In this document: in pieces, positions 19,478 through 28,921 of the stretch | Layout of the letters: each line of letters begins with the position of its first letter | Numbering within the stretch: position 1 is the first letter of the stretch | Assembly (NCBI RefSeq): GCF_026341825.1 | Contig: NZ_JAPENY010000001.1 | Span: 3,348,001 to 3,412,000, forward strand | Source of the DNA: Streptomyces sp. NBC_00620 | GTDB lineage: Bacteria > Actinomycetota > Actinomycetes > Streptomycetales > Streptomycetaceae | Direction: 5' to 3' | DNA: 64,000 bases | Made by a program: the position numbers and the translations under genes | The notes under the pieces: generated by a model | What the model saw: the letters and a program-made list of their open reading frames with translations, nothing else | Told to the model about the DNA's origin: nothing | The model's database searches: none

Positions 19478-20455
19478 ATGGCTGAAGCTGCACAGGCGGA
19501 ACAACAGGGCGGCGGCGAGAGCACCTTCACGGTGATCGTCGCCGCCGTCGCCAATCTCGGGATCGCACTCGCCAAGGCCGTCGCCGGCGTGATCAGCGGA
19601 TCCAGCGCGATGTTGTCCGAGGCGGCGCACTCGGTGGCGGACACGGTCACCGAGTTGCTGCTGCTGACCGCGCTGAAGCGCAGCGAGAAACCGGCGGACG
19701 AGGACCATCCGCTCGGATACGGGCCCGAGCGCTACATCTGGGCGATGCTCGCGGCGGTCGCCACCTTCGTCGGCGGCGCGGTGTTCTCGATCTACGACGG
19801 CATCCACACCCTCGTCGCGGGCGAGGAACTCGGCGACCCGCTCATCTCGTACATCGTGCTTGCCGTCGCCTTCCTCCTGGAGGGCTACTCGCTGCGCACC
19901 GGCGTCCGCCAGGCGCGGGGCGAGGCGGAGCGCTTCGGAGCCTCCTTCAAGCTCTACTTCCGGCACACGCCCGACACCGCCGTGAAGGCCGTCGTCATGG
20001 AGGACTCGGCCGCGCTGGTGGGCCTGCTGCTCGCAGCGGGCGGCCTGCTCGGCGGACAGCTCACCGGCTCCGGGGTCTGGGACGGCGTCGCCTCCCTCTG
20101 CATCGGCCTGCTCCTGCTGTACGTCGCCTGGGTCCTCGGCCGCTCCAACGCCGAGCTGCTCATCGGGCGGCCGCTGCCCAAGCCGATGCGGGAGCGGATC
20201 CGGGCCGAACTCCTCGCGGTGGAACACGTGGAAGCCGTACTGGAGTTGACGACGCTGGTGCAGGGGCCGCACGAGGCACTGGTCGCCGCGAAGGTCGACT
20301 TCCGGGACGTGTCGACGGCCGCGCAGATCGAGTGGGCCTGCGAACAGGCGGAGGCGCGGCTGCGGGAGGTGTTCCCCGGGGTGAGCCGGGTGTATCTGGA
20401 CCCGACGCCGGGGTACGCGCAGCGGCGGGAGGAGGGGCTCAATCCGTGGCCGTGA
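19478..20455 (+). CDS. Cation diffusion facilitator family transporter
   Basis: A membrane protein of 325 residues. SSAMLSEAAHSVADTVTELL in the second membrane segment carries the family's HxxxD metal site, and HPLGYGPERYIW follows after a short cytoplasmic loop, as in CDF exporters. About six hydrophobic segments precede a cytoplasmic C-terminal domain (from about 225) that usually dimerises. It should export Zn(II), Fe(II) or Mn(II) against protons; specificity is unknown. ATG 10 bp after the tesB stop. The last codons form one arm of the hairpin with the phosphatase-like gene. Confidence 0.88.
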   Translation: MAEAAQAEQQGGGESTFTVIVAAVANLGIALAKAVAGVISGSSAMLSEAAHSVADTVTELLLLTALKRSEKPADEDHPLGYGPERYIWAMLAAVATFVGGAVFSIYDGIHTLVAGEELGDPLISYIVLAVAFLLEGYSLRTGVRQARGEAERFGASFKLYFRHTPDTAVKAVVMEDSAALVGLLLAAGGLLGGQLTGSGVWDGVASLCIGLLLLYVAWVLGRSNAELLIGRPLPKPMRERIRAELLAVEHVEAVLELTTLVQGPHEALVAAKVDFRDVSTAAQIEWACEQAEARLREVFPGVSRVYLDPTPGYAQRREEGLNPWP

Positions 20456-20468
20456 CCACGGATTGAGC
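20437..20468. terminator. Bidirectional hairpin with the transporter stop codon in its loop
   Basis: A perfect 13-bp stem, GCTCAATCCGTGG with CCACGGATTGAGC, and a 6-nt loop CCGTGA. The loop holds the TGA of the cation transporter; the left arm is its last codons. It sits between two convergent genes. Confidence 0.82.
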
Positions 20469-20476
20469 GGGTGGGG

Positions 20477-21265
20477 TCAGAGCAGGCCCGCCGCATCCAG
20501 GAGGTACGCCGTCATCGGGTCGTAGAACCGCGGGCTGGTCACGTGGTCGTCCAGCGGGATCGCGACCTGGAGGGTGCCCTCGGACTCGGCGAGGAACAGG
20601 GCGGGGTCGTTGCAGTCGGCGTAGCCCATGGAGTCGATGCCCTGCTGGCCCGCGAAGCCGGCCCAGCCGTGGTCGGCGAAGACCAGGTCGGGCAGCGGCC
20701 GGCCCTCCCGCTCCAGGCCGGTGAGGATCGCCCGCATCGGCTCACCCGAATGGGTGTGCCAGAGGGTGGCGCCGTGTTCGAGGACCGCGACGTCCGCGAA
20801 CTGCATCACATACCCCTCGTCCGTCTGCAGCCCGTCCGGGATGACCACGATCTCGCAGCCGGCCGCGCGCAGGGCCCCGGCGGTCGCGCGGTGCACGTCG
20901 AGCAGGCCGCCCGGGTGGCCGGTCGCGAAAAGCACGCTCTGGGTGCCGTCGGCCGCCTTGCGCAGCCGTGCCGCCGCCCGGTCCAGGGCGTCGACCGTCA
21001 GCTCCGGGTCGATGGTGTCCTGCCCGTACCGGTACTCGGGGTCGTCGTTCACACCGCAGCGCTCCGCCATCACCGCGAGCACGTCCTGCTCGTCGCTCCA
21101 GCGGTCACCGAGCTCGAGTCCGAGCCACCAGTTGCGCTCGCCGTTCGCCAGCTTGCGGTAGTGAGAGAGGTTGTTCTCGCGGGGAGTGGCTACGTCGCCC
21201 GCGATACGCGTCCTGACGAGGTGGTCGACGAGCTCTTGGCGGCTGGGGATCCCGGGTATCGGCAT
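20477..21265 (-). CDS. Conserved phosphatase-like protein
   Basis: A protein of 262 residues without a signal peptide, of a type that I remember only as annotated 'phosphatase' in streptomycetes. Visible features are SVLFATGHPGGLLDVHRATA near 125 and DLVFADHGWAGFAGQQG near 200, His/Asp-rich loops that could bind metal or phosphate. No classical HAD, PP2C or histidine-phosphatase signature is present, so substrate and mechanism are open. I chose the ATG at 21265; an open frame continues upstream but runs through the intergenic repeat. Convergent with the cation transporter. Confidence 0.75.
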   Translation of the reverse strand: MPIPGIPSRQELVDHLVRTRIAGDVATPRENNLSHYRKLANGERNWWLGLELGDRWSDEQDVLAVMAERCGVNDDPEYRYGQDTIDPELTVDALDRAAARLRKAADGTQSVLFATGHPGGLLDVHRATAGALRAAGCEIVVIPDGLQTDEGYVMQFADVAVLEHGATLWHTHSGEPMRAILTGLEREGRPLPDLVFADHGWAGFAGQQGIDSMGYADCNDPALFLAESEGTLQVAIPLDDHVTSPRFYDPMTAYLLDAAGLL

Positions 21266-21391
21266 AGGTCCATTGTGCCGTCGGCGCCGCCGGGCGACCC
21301 GGATGTCCCGAACCCTGGGATACGGGTCACTTGTGTGTACGGGGTCCTGTGGGCCCCGGGTGCCGTGTTGCCGCCGGCCGGCGTGACCGGG

Positions 21392-21470
21392 CTCCGCCGC
21401 TCCGCGACGGGCTTTCCCCGACCGCTCCGCGGCAGAACACTCCCGGCCGCTCCGCGGCGGGTTTCCCACC
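21392..21470. repeat. Three copies of a CCGCTCCGCGGCGGG-type repeat
   Basis: CCGCTCCGCGACGGG, CCGCTCCGCGGCAGA and CCGCTCCGCGGCGGG follow each other at about 25-bp intervals between the PucR gene and the phosphatase-like gene. Each contains CCGCGG or a variant and could pair with the next. This type is common between Streptomyces genes (memory). Confidence 0.65.
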
Positions 21471-21509
21471 CACCCACCCGTCTCGGCCTCTTGGAGGGCA
21501 CACCTCGAC

Positions 21510-23018
21510 TCACCCCTCCCGCAACGCGAACCACAACTCCATCCGCACATCCGGATCATCGAGATCCGCCCCCAGCAACGCCGAGCACCGCGCGATGCGT
21601 TGGCGCACAGTGTTGCGGTGGACGGACAGCGCCACCGCCGTACGGTCCCAACTCCCGTGCAGGGAGAGCCAGGTGCGCAAGGTCTCGGTGAGCGCGGGAT
21701 TCGCGGCGATCGGGGCGAGCAGGGCGCGCGCGTGGGCCTCCGCGTCCGACGCGGGCACGAGATCGGCGAGCGCGGGACGCTCCCCGTGGCGGACCAGCGC
21801 CGTACGGGTGGCACGGGCGCGGGCCAGGGCACGGGCGGCCTGTGCGTCGGCCGCCACCCACTCGTGCGGGCCGACGGGCGCGCTGACCCCGCAGGTCCAG
21901 CCCGCCTGCGGGGCGGGCTCACGGTCGCCGGGCACGAGGACGCGTACGACGTCGCGGCCCGTGTCGACCAGCGCGGAGCCCAGCGCCGCACCCAGCGCGG
22001 AGGCGGCGACGGCGTCCGGCGCGGGGCCGTCCCCGGCGGGCCGCGCGTGCACGACGATCCACCGCTCCCCGCCGCCCAGCAACGGCGCGACCGCCTCCGG
22101 CGAGGCCCCCAGCAACAACCGCACGAGCGCCGCCGACCGCGCCGCCCCACTGCCGCTCTGGTGCTCCCCGGTGAGAAGGGAGAGCAGCACGGCCGCCACA
22201 GACGCGATGGTGTGATCCCCGGGCTCACGCCGCGGCGCCCCGACCCCGAGCACGAAACCCTGTCCGGCCCCCAGGGCGTAGGCGGCGAGATGCGTGCCAC
22301 CCACGGTGTCGGTGGCGGAGGCGGGCGAGGGGCCACTCTGGGTCCCCCCGGGCCGCACGACCCGGGCCAACTCGGCGAGGGCCTGCACGGCGGTTTCCCC
22401 CGCCACCCTCCCCGCCCGCGCAAGCTCCGCCCCCTCCGGCCCGTACAGCACAGCCCAGCCCCCCACCCGCCGCGCGAGCTGCCGCAGCACCGCGGGTACC
22501 GGATCCGGGCGGGCAGCAGCCGCCGCGAGGCTCTGCTGGGCCTCCGTGACCCGCCGCAGCTCCGTGTGGCGGGCCTGGGCCATGAGTTGCCAGACGGCTC
22601 GGGCCACTCCCGAGAAGGTGGTGCGGGGTGGGACCTCCAGGAGGGGGAGGCCGTATGTGTCGCAGGCGGCGACCAGGGCGCGCGGGACCGTGTCGTGGAC
22701 CGGGGCCAGGCCGAAGCCGAGGGCTGTGCCGCCTGCGGCGACGATTCGGGAGACGTAGTCGTCGAAGTAGGTGCCCGAGCCTGCCGCCTCCGGGATGTGG
22801 ACGCCGGCGGTGAGGAGCAGTTCGCCGCCCAGCAAGTAGGGGTACGGGTCCGCCATCTCCGAGGTGTGCGCCCAGTGGATCACCGTGTCCGGGTCGGAGG
22901 GGCCGGCGATCTGATGCAGGCCGAGATCCTCGCGGGCAAGGAGCGCGGAGAGCGGTACGGGCGGAGTCGGCGGGACGGGCGGGGTGGGCGGGACAGGCGG
23001 GGCGGATGCGTCCGGCAT
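21510..23018 (-). CDS. PucR-family transcriptional regulator
   Basis: A protein of 502 residues. The first 22 are almost all proline (PPVPPTPPVPPTPPVP), a low-complexity tail. Residues about 23-150 are a PucR N-terminal domain (LSALLAREDLGLHQIAG). The C-terminal end is the PucR HTH (HTH_30): LRTWLSLHGSWDRTAVALSV followed by HRNTVRQRIARCSALLG. PucR regulators usually control purine, GABA or other nitrogen-source catabolism genes nearby. Here the gene is divergent from the symporter/ureohydrolase/ThDP run, which is its likely target. ATG start with GGAGGGAA about 10 nt upstream. Confidence 0.9.
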   Translation of the reverse strand: MPDASAPPVPPTPPVPPTPPVPLSALLAREDLGLHQIAGPSDPDTVIHWAHTSEMADPYPYLLGGELLLTAGVHIPEAAGSGTYFDDYVSRIVAAGGTALGFGLAPVHDTVPRALVAACDTYGLPLLEVPPRTTFSGVARAVWQLMAQARHTELRRVTEAQQSLAAAAARPDPVPAVLRQLARRVGGWAVLYGPEGAELARAGRVAGETAVQALAELARVVRPGGTQSGPSPASATDTVGGTHLAAYALGAGQGFVLGVGAPRREPGDHTIASVAAVLLSLLTGEHQSGSGAARSAALVRLLLGASPEAVAPLLGGGERWIVVHARPAGDGPAPDAVAASALGAALGSALVDTGRDVVRVLVPGDREPAPQAGWTCGVSAPVGPHEWVAADAQAARALARARATRTALVRHGERPALADLVPASDAEAHARALLAPIAANPALTETLRTWLSLHGSWDRTAVALSVHRNTVRQRIARCSALLGADLDDPDVRMELWFALREG

Positions 23019-23220
23019 GGGTGGACGTTCCCTCCATCCGGTTCAGCGGCAGTGGATGAAACGTACACTTCAGAGTCGCTTTCCGGCCACCTAGTGTCGT
23101 GACCGCCGGTAGCAGCGGGTACGGGCGGATGTCCCCGCGATCAGTCACCGGCCGGTCCTCAGGGACAGAGCCCCACACCCACCTGCACGACACGCCACCG
23201 AGCGCTCGGAGGAGACCCCC

Positions 23221-24684
23221 ATGGCCGTCGACTACACAGTGATCGTCGTCTATCTGGCCGGCATGCTGGCCATGGGCTGGTGGGGCATGCGCCGTGCCAA
23301 GTCGAAGAGCGAGTTCCTCGTCGCGGGGCGGCGTCTCGGCCCCGCCATGTACTCGGGGACCATGGCCGCGATCGTGCTCGGCGGCGCGTCCACCATCGGC
23401 GGGGTCGGCCTCGGCTACCAGTACGGGCTCTCCGGCGCCTGGATGGTCTTCGCCATCGGCCTCGGACTCCTCGCGCTGTCGATCTTCTTCTCCGCGCGCA
23501 TCGCCCGCCTGAAGGTCTACACCGTCTCCGAGATGCTCGACCTCCGCTACGGCGGCCGCGCGGGAGTCATCTCCGGTGTCGTCATGTGGGCGTACACCCT
23601 CATGCTCGCGGTCACCTCGACCATTGCGTACGCCACGATCTTCGACGTCCTCTTCGACATGAACCGGACGCTCGCGATCGTCCTCGGCGGCTCGATCGTC
23701 GTGGCGTACTCGACGCTCGGCGGCATGTGGTCGATCACGCTCACCGACATGGTGCAGTTCGTCGTCAAGACCATCGGCGTGCTGCTCCTGCTCCTGCCCA
23801 TCGCGGTCGTCAAGGCCGGCGGGTTCAGCGAGATGAAGGCGAAGCTGCCGACCGAGTACTTCGACCCGCTGGGCATCGGCGGCGAGACGATCTTCACCTA
23901 CGTGCTCATCTACACCTTCGGCATGCTGATCGGGCAGGACATCTGGCAGCGCGTGTTCACCGCGCGCAGCGACACCACGGCGAAGTGGGGCGGCACGGTC
24001 GCCGGTACGTACTGCCTGGTGTACGCCGTCGCGGGCGCCGTCATCGGTACCGCGGCCAAGGTCATGTACCCGACGCTGCCCAGCGCCGACACCGCCTTCG
24101 CGACCATCGTGAAGGACGAACTCCCGGTCGGGGTGAGGGGCTTGGTGCTCGCCGCCGCCCTCGCCGCCGTGATGTCGACCTCCTCCGGCGCGCTCATCGC
24201 CTGCGCCACCGTCGCCAACAACGACATCTGGTCGCGGCTGCGGGGAGCCACCGCGGACAAGGACAGCGAGGAGCGCGACGAGGTCAGGGACAACCGCGTC
24301 TTCATCCTGGTCATGGGCATCGCGGTGATCTGTACGGCGATCGCGCTCAACAACGTCGTCGAGGCGCTGACCGTCGCGTACAACCTGCTCGTCGGCGGGC
24401 TCCTCGTCCCGATCCTCGGCGGACTGCTGTGGAAGCGCGGCACCGCGCAGGGCGCACTCGCCTCCGTCGTGGTCGGCGGCGTCGCGGTCATCGGCCTGAT
24501 GGCGACGTACGGCATCCTCGCGAACGAGCCCGTGTACTACGGGCTGCTCTCCTCGCTGGCCGTCTATGTGATCGTCTCGCTGGCCACGCCCGCGACCGAC
24601 GCCGCCGTACTGGCCGCCTGGCGCGAGCGCCTCGCGGGCCGGGTCGCCGAACCCTTGTCCGAACCAGTCCCGGCTCACCAGTAG
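23221..24684 (+). CDS. Sodium:solute symporter (SSS family)
   Basis: A membrane protein of 487 residues with 12-13 hydrophobic segments, of the SSS family (PF00474). GMRRAKSKSEFLVAGRRLGP follows the first segment as in the family, and STLGGMWSITLTDMVQFVVK is the conserved segment 5-6 stretch. It should take up a small organic solute with Na+. Neighbouring ureohydrolase and ThDP genes suggest an amino acid or guanidino compound (inference). ATG with GGAGGAG 8 nt upstream. Divergent from pucR across 202 bp, which must hold both promoters. speB-like follows after 63 bp. Confidence 0.88.
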   Translation: MAVDYTVIVVYLAGMLAMGWWGMRRAKSKSEFLVAGRRLGPAMYSGTMAAIVLGGASTIGGVGLGYQYGLSGAWMVFAIGLGLLALSIFFSARIARLKVYTVSEMLDLRYGGRAGVISGVVMWAYTLMLAVTSTIAYATIFDVLFDMNRTLAIVLGGSIVVAYSTLGGMWSITLTDMVQFVVKTIGVLLLLLPIAVVKAGGFSEMKAKLPTEYFDPLGIGGETIFTYVLIYTFGMLIGQDIWQRVFTARSDTTAKWGGTVAGTYCLVYAVAGAVIGTAAKVMYPTLPSADTAFATIVKDELPVGVRGLVLAAALAAVMSTSSGALIACATVANNDIWSRLRGATADKDSEERDEVRDNRVFILVMGIAVICTAIALNNVVEALTVAYNLLVGGLLVPILGGLLWKRGTAQGALASVVVGGVAVIGLMATYGILANEPVYYGLLSSLAVYVIVSLATPATDAAVLAAWRERLAGRVAEPLSEPVPAHQ

Positions 24685-24747
24685 AGTCGTATCAGCGGTA
24701 CTTAGTTGTACATACGCGATGTTGCGTAGGAAAGAAGGCATTTCATC

Positions 24748-25716
24748 ATGAGCAGCAACGAGACGCCCCGCGGCCCCGTCGACTCGTCCCGCATCCCGCG
24801 GTACGCAGGACCCGCGACCTTCGCCCGGCTGCCGCGCCTCGACGAGGTCGGCACCGCCGACGTCGCCGTGGTCGGGGTGCCGTTCGACTCCGGCGTCTCG
24901 TACCGGCCGGGCGCCCGCTTCGGCGGCAACGCGATCCGCGAGGCGTCCCGGCTGCTGCGCCCCTACAACCCGGCCCAGGACGCCTCGCCCTTCGCCCTCG
25001 CGCAGGTCGCGGACGCCGGTGACATCGCGGCGAACCCGTTCAACATCAACGAGGCCGTGGAGACGGTCGAGGCGGCGGCCGACGAACTGCTCGGCACCGG
25101 CGCCCGCCTCATGACGCTGGGCGGCGACCACACCATCGCGCTGCCGCTGCTGAGGTCCGTGGCCAAGAAGCACGGCCCCGTCGCGCTGCTCCACTTCGAC
25201 GCGCACCTCGACACCTGGGACACCTACTTCGGCGCCGAGTACACGCACGGCACGCCGTTCCGCCGGGCGGTGGAGGAGGGCATCCTCGACACCGAGGCGC
25301 TCTCGCACGTCGGCACCCGCGGCCCGCTGTACGGCAAGCAGGACCTCACCGACGACGAGAAGATGGGCTTCGGCATCGTCACCTCGGCGGACATCTACCG
25401 CCGCGGCGCCGACGAGGTCGCCGACCAGCTGCGCCAGCGCATCGGCAACCGCCCCCTCTACATCTCCATCGACATCGACTGCCTCGACCCGGCGCACGCG
25501 CCCGGCACGGGCACGCCGGAGGCGGGCGGCATGACCTCCCGCGAACTCCTGGAGATCCTGCGGGGGTTGTCGTCCTGCAACCTGGTGTCGGCCGACGTCG
25601 TCGAGGTCGCGCCCGCGTACGATCACGCCGAGATCACGGCGGTGGCCGCGTCCCACACGGCGTACGAACTCACGACCATCATGTCCCGCCAGATTGCAGA
25701 GGCACGCGCGAAGTGA
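24748..25716 (+). CDS. Ureohydrolase: agmatinase or guanidinobutyrase
   Basis: A protein of 322 residues of the arginase/agmatinase family. It hydrolyses a guanidino compound to an amine and urea with a binuclear Mn site. All ligand motifs are present: GGDHT near 130, HFDAHLDTW near 150-158, and [19 protein letters not shown] near 238. Streptomyces homologues are often called SpeB, but agmatinase and 4-guanidinobutyrase cannot be separated by these motifs. The next gene, a ThDP decarboxylase-like enzyme, overlaps it by GTGA. That fits 4-guanidinobutyrate as substrate in an arginine transaminase pathway better than agmatine, because no arginine decarboxylase is nearby. Confidence 0.9.
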   Translation: MSSNETPRGPVDSSRIPRYAGPATFARLPRLDEVGTADVAVVGVPFDSGVSYRPGARFGGNAIREASRLLRPYNPAQDASPFALAQVADAGDIAANPFNINEAVETVEAAADELLGTGARLMTLGGDHTIALPLLRSVAKKHGPVALLHFDAHLDTWDTYFGAEYTHGTPFRRAVEEGILDTEALSHVGTRGPLYGKQDLTDDEKMGFGIVTSADIYRRGADEVADQLRQRIGNRPLYISIDIDCLDPAHAPGTGTPEAGGMTSRELLEILRGLSSCNLVSADVVEVAPAYDHAEITAVAASHTAYELTTIMSRQIAEARAK

Positions 25717-27398
25717 CCCACGACCACGACCTGGAGCTCCGTCCCACGGCCGCCCAGACCGCAGCCGCCCTGAACCCGCCCCCCGGGCGCAACGGCGGAG
25801 ACCTGGTCGTGGAGACCCTCACCGGTCTCGGCGCGACGACCGTCTTCGGCCTGCCAGGCCAGCACGCGCTTGGCATGTTCGACGCCCTGCGCCGATCCTC
25901 CCTCCAGTACGTGGGCCTGCGCGTCGAGAACAACGCGGGGTTCGCGGCGGACGCGTACGGCCGCATCACTGGTGAGGCGGCCCCGCTGCTGCTGTCGACG
26001 GGCCCGGGCGCGCTGACCTCGCTGGCCGCACTCCAGGAGGCGGCCGCGGCTTCCTCCCCCGTCCTCGCCATCAGCAGCCAGATCCCCACCGCCGGGATCG
26101 GCGGCGGACGCCACGGCTATCTGCACGAACTCCCCGACCAGCAGGCGTCGTTCAGGGGAGTGGTGAAGTCCGTGCACACGGTCCGCAGCCAGTCCCAGAT
26201 CCCGTCGGCGATCGCGGCGGCGTGGGAGTCGGCGCTGACGGCCCCGCACGGCCCGGTGTGGGTGGAGATCCCTCAGGACGTGCTCCTCGCCGAGACGTCC
26301 CTGCCGGTCGTGACGGCGATGGACGCGACGCCGGAGGACGTGGTCCCGCGCCCCGAACTCACAGCGGTGGCGGCCCACTTGCTGTCGAACGCCGCCCGCC
26401 CCGCGATCATCGCGGGCGGCGGAGTCGTACGAGCCGACGCGTCCGGCAAGCTCCGCCAACTCGCCGAGAAGCTGAACGCCCCCGTCGTCACCACCTTCGG
26501 CGGAAAGGGCGCCTTCCCCTGGGAACACCCGCTCTCCCTCCAGTCCTGGCTGGAGGACCGCCACACCACGGACTTCCTGGAGGACGCGGACGTCCTCCTC
26601 GTGGTGGGCTCGGGCCTGGGTGAACTGTCGTCGAACTACCACACGTTCAAGCCCCGGGGCCGCGTCGTCCAGATCGAGGCGGACCTCGGCAAACTGGAGT
26701 CCAACCACCCGGCGCTCGGCATCCACGCGGACGCCCGCCTGGCCCTTTCGGCGCTCCTTGAGACGGTTTCCGACCGCGCGGACGACACGGCACGGGAGCG
26801 GGTGCGTACGGTGCTCGCCCGGGTCGGGGAGCGTATCGCCGCCCAGGAACTCACCCTGGAACAGGACGTGTTGGCGTCCGTCCGCCGGGCGCTGCCGGCC
26901 GGCTCCCCGTCCTTCTGGGACATGACGATCCTGGCGTACTGGGCGTGGTCCGCCTTCGACCCGCGCGGGTCGAACACCATGCACTCCGCCCAGGGCGCGG
27001 GCGGCCTCGGCTACGGCTTCCCCGCTGCACTGGGCGCGGCGACCGCCGACCCGACCCGTCCGGTCCTCGCGGTCTCCGGTGACGGCGGCGCGTTGTATTC
27101 GATCGCCGAACTCGCCACGGCCAGGCAGTACGACCTGAACGTCACCTGGCTGATCGTCGACGACGGCGGCTACGGCATCCTCCGCGAGTACATGACGGAC
27201 GCCTTCGGCCAGGCCACGGCGACGGAGCTGGCCCGCCCCGACTACGTGGCCCTCGCGGAGTCCTTCGGGGTGCCGGGCGTGCGCACGACCCCCGAGACCC
27301 TGGAGACGGACCTGTCGAAGGCCCTGGCGACACCCGGCCCTTCGGTGGTGCTGCTCCCGGCGGTGCTGCGGATGTTCGCGCCGACGCATCTGGACTGA
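25713..27398 (+). CDS. Thiamine-diphosphate-dependent enzyme (possible 2-ketoarginine decarboxylase)
   Basis: A protein of 561 residues with the three-domain layout of acetolactate-synthase-like ThDP enzymes. The N-terminal PYR domain has [17 protein letters not shown] and the conserved cofactor Glu in [17 protein letters not shown] near 70. The C-terminal PP domain has the Mg/diphosphate motif [12 protein letters not shown] ending in VDDGGYG near 455-488; DD stands where the family usually has NN. Length and layout match Pseudomonas AruI, a 2-ketoarginine decarboxylase of about 560 residues, and the coupled ureohydrolase would be the matching GbuA step. That role is inference; other 2-oxo acids are possible. 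GTG start overlapping the ureohydrolase stop (GTGA). Confidence 0.8.
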   Translation: MTHDHDLELRPTAAQTAAALNPPPGRNGGDLVVETLTGLGATTVFGLPGQHALGMFDALRRSSLQYVGLRVENNAGFAADAYGRITGEAAPLLLSTGPGALTSLAALQEAAAASSPVLAISSQIPTAGIGGGRHGYLHELPDQQASFRGVVKSVHTVRSQSQIPSAIAAAWESALTAPHGPVWVEIPQDVLLAETSLPVVTAMDATPEDVVPRPELTAVAAHLLSNAARPAIIAGGGVVRADASGKLRQLAEKLNAPVVTTFGGKGAFPWEHPLSLQSWLEDRHTTDFLEDADVLLVVGSGLGELSSNYHTFKPRGRVVQIEADLGKLESNHPALGIHADARLALSALLETVSDRADDTARERVRTVLARVGERIAAQELTLEQDVLASVRRALPAGSPSFWDMTILAYWAWSAFDPRGSNTMHSAQGAGGLGYGFPAALGAATADPTRPVLAVSGDGGALYSIAELATARQYDLNVTWLIVDDGGYGILREYMTDAFGQATATELARPDYVALAESFGVPGVRTTPETLETDLSKALATPGPSVVLLPAVLRMFAPTHLD

Positions 27399-27436
27399 CG
27401 GTCACCTGGGCTGACGGCCACGGCACCCCGGGTTCG

Positions 27437-27871
27437 CTAGGGCAGCGCCAGTTCCGCCCAGGTCGCCTTGCCGGCGGCGCCCAACCGGGGGCAGTAGCCC
27501 CAGCGTTGGGCCAAGGCCTGGATGAGGGTGAGTCCCCGGCCGCCCTCGTCTCCCGCGGCGGCCTGCCGGGGCACGGGGCGGTGGTCGTCCGCGTCGGCGA
27601 CCTCCACGCGCAGGAGACCGTCGTAGGTCGCGAGGCGCAGGCCGATCCCGACGCCGGGCGCGGTGCAGGCGTGCTGGAGTGAGTTGGTGACCAGCTCCGT
27701 GAGCAACAGCTCGGCCGTTTCGGCCACTTCACCGTCGATCTGCCAGTCGGTGAGCTGGGCGCGGAGCAGCTGTCGGGCGTGCGGGGCGCTGCGCGGGGTG
27801 CGCGGGAGCTGCCAGGTGGCGTCGGTGACAGCAGCGTCGGTGACAGCGGAGTCGGTGGCTGTTTCGGGCAT
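27437..27871 (-). CDS. ATP-binding anti-sigma-type regulatory protein (HATPase_c, RsbW/SpoIIAB-like)
   Basis: A protein of 144 residues with a GHKL ATPase fold of the kind expanded in Streptomyces. The N-box is ELLLTELVTNSLQHA near 55-69 and the G-box GGRGLTLIQALAQRWGY near 113. Related proteins are serine kinases that hold anti-anti-sigma factors or sigma factors; many orphan copies have no known partner. No sigma or anti-anti-sigma gene is adjacent. The N-terminus has a short VTDA/VTDAT duplication coded by a repeated GTCGGTGACAGC. ATG with AGGAGG 9 nt upstream. It lies after the secreted nuclease gene on the same strand, with 80 bp between. Confidence 0.85.
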   Translation of the reverse strand: MPETATDSAVTDAAVTDATWQLPRTPRSAPHARQLLRAQLTDWQIDGEVAETAELLLTELVTNSLQHACTAPGVGIGLRLATYDGLLRVEVADADDHRPVPRQAAAGDEGGRGLTLIQALAQRWGYCPRLGAAGKATWAELALP

Positions 27872-27951
27872 GCGGGTCCCCTCCTGGCCGAGCAGGTTGC
27901 CGAGGTCGAACTCCCCGTTGGACACGGGGAGTTCAACCGGTCGGCAGGTGG

Positions 27952-28755
27952 CTACCAGATCGCCTCGACCCACTCCGGGTGGTCGATGAACGGGTTGCGG
28001 TTGTGCTGGTAGTTGTCGTAGATGAGCTGGTTGCGCTTCTCCTCGAAGGCGCTGGGCGGGTCCGCCTCGTTCCACGCCTTGAGGACGGAGAGCTTGCCCA
28101 TGTAGGGGTTGCTGCCGTTGTTCACCAGCTGGTTGGGCTCGAGGTCGGCCCAGCCGTCGTCGCCTTCGTAGCGGACCGTCATGTAGAGGATCATGCGGGC
28201 GACGTCGCCCTTGTCCGCGGCGCGCGGCTCGAAGGAGTCGGAGTCGGTGAGGCTGCCGCCGCCGTTGGTGACCGTGCTGCCGCCGTTGTCGAAGTCCTTG
28301 TTGCCACGGATGCTGTTGACCTGGACGTCGGCGGGACGCAGGTGGTGCAGGTCCGTGCCGGGACCGGTCGCCTCGCCGAAGTCGCCGTGGGACTTGGCCC
28401 AGGTGTGCTCGCGGTTCCAGTCGCCCACGTCGCCGCCGTTGAGGGACTTGGCACGCGAGACGCCGCTGTAGAGCAGGATCACGTTGCTGCTGTTGTTCGG
28501 GTCCTGGTCGGTCACCATGAGCGCGTTCCAGACCGCGGAGTACGAGATCTTGGTCTGGGGGGCGATGATCGTGTGCAGCGAGGACTTCAGGCTCGTGCCG
28601 GTCTTACCGATCGCGTTCTTGTAGTACGTGCTGTCGTACGCGGTGGTTGTGGCAGCGGCGGGGGACGCTGCCAAGGTCGGGAGGGTGACGCCGACGAGAA
28701 CGGCGGACGTGGCCACCGCAAGCGCCTTCCATCTGCCTATCTGCGCAACGGACAT
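27952..28755 (-). CDS. Secreted endonuclease I family nuclease
   Basis: A protein of 267 residues with a Sec signal (LAVATSAVLVGVTLPTLAASPAAA). It belongs to the endonuclease I/Vvn family (PF04231). The catalytic beta-beta-alpha-metal motif is visible as NREHTWAKSHG followed by TDLHHLRPADVQVNSIRGNK, with the His general base and Asn metal ligand, and the C-terminal NRNPFIDHPEWVEAIW is the family end. It should degrade extracellular DNA/RNA for phosphate and nucleosides. ATG start with GAAAGGG upstream. The 28922-28961 terminator isolates it from the GT39 gene upstream. Confidence 0.92.
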   Translation of the reverse strand: MSVAQIGRWKALAVATSAVLVGVTLPTLAASPAAATTTAYDSTYYKNAIGKTGTSLKSSLHTIIAPQTKISYSAVWNALMVTDQDPNNSSNVILLYSGVSRAKSLNGGDVGDWNREHTWAKSHGDFGEATGPGTDLHHLRPADVQVNSIRGNKDFDNGGSTVTNGGGSLTDSDSFEPRAADKGDVARMILYMTVRYEGDDGWADLEPNQLVNNGSNPYMGKLSVLKAWNEADPPSAFEEKRNQLIYDNYQHNRNPFIDHPEWVEAIW

Positions 28756-28921
28756 GGGGGGTGCCCTTTCCCGGGATCGGCACGCTTGTGAACGCGGCTG
28801 CGTTCGCCTCAACGATGCTGCGTTCTACGCGTGTTGACTTTTTTGGTAACCGGGAGCGTGGCATGTGTTGGGGGTCGGCCGTGTAACCAGTGAGAGGCGT
28901 TTGTGTGACGTTATGGAATAG

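Noticed and set aside
24685..24747. GlnR or PucR binding site before the ureohydrolase
   Set aside because: The 63-bp gap has AT-rich pieces (ACTTAGTTGTACATA) but no clean match to a consensus that I can state.
22225..25656. A 1143-codon open frame antisense to the symporter and ureohydrolase genes and running into pucR
   Set aside because: It crosses two well-supported genes and an intergenic region, with Arg/Asp/Gly-rich composition typical of shadow frames.
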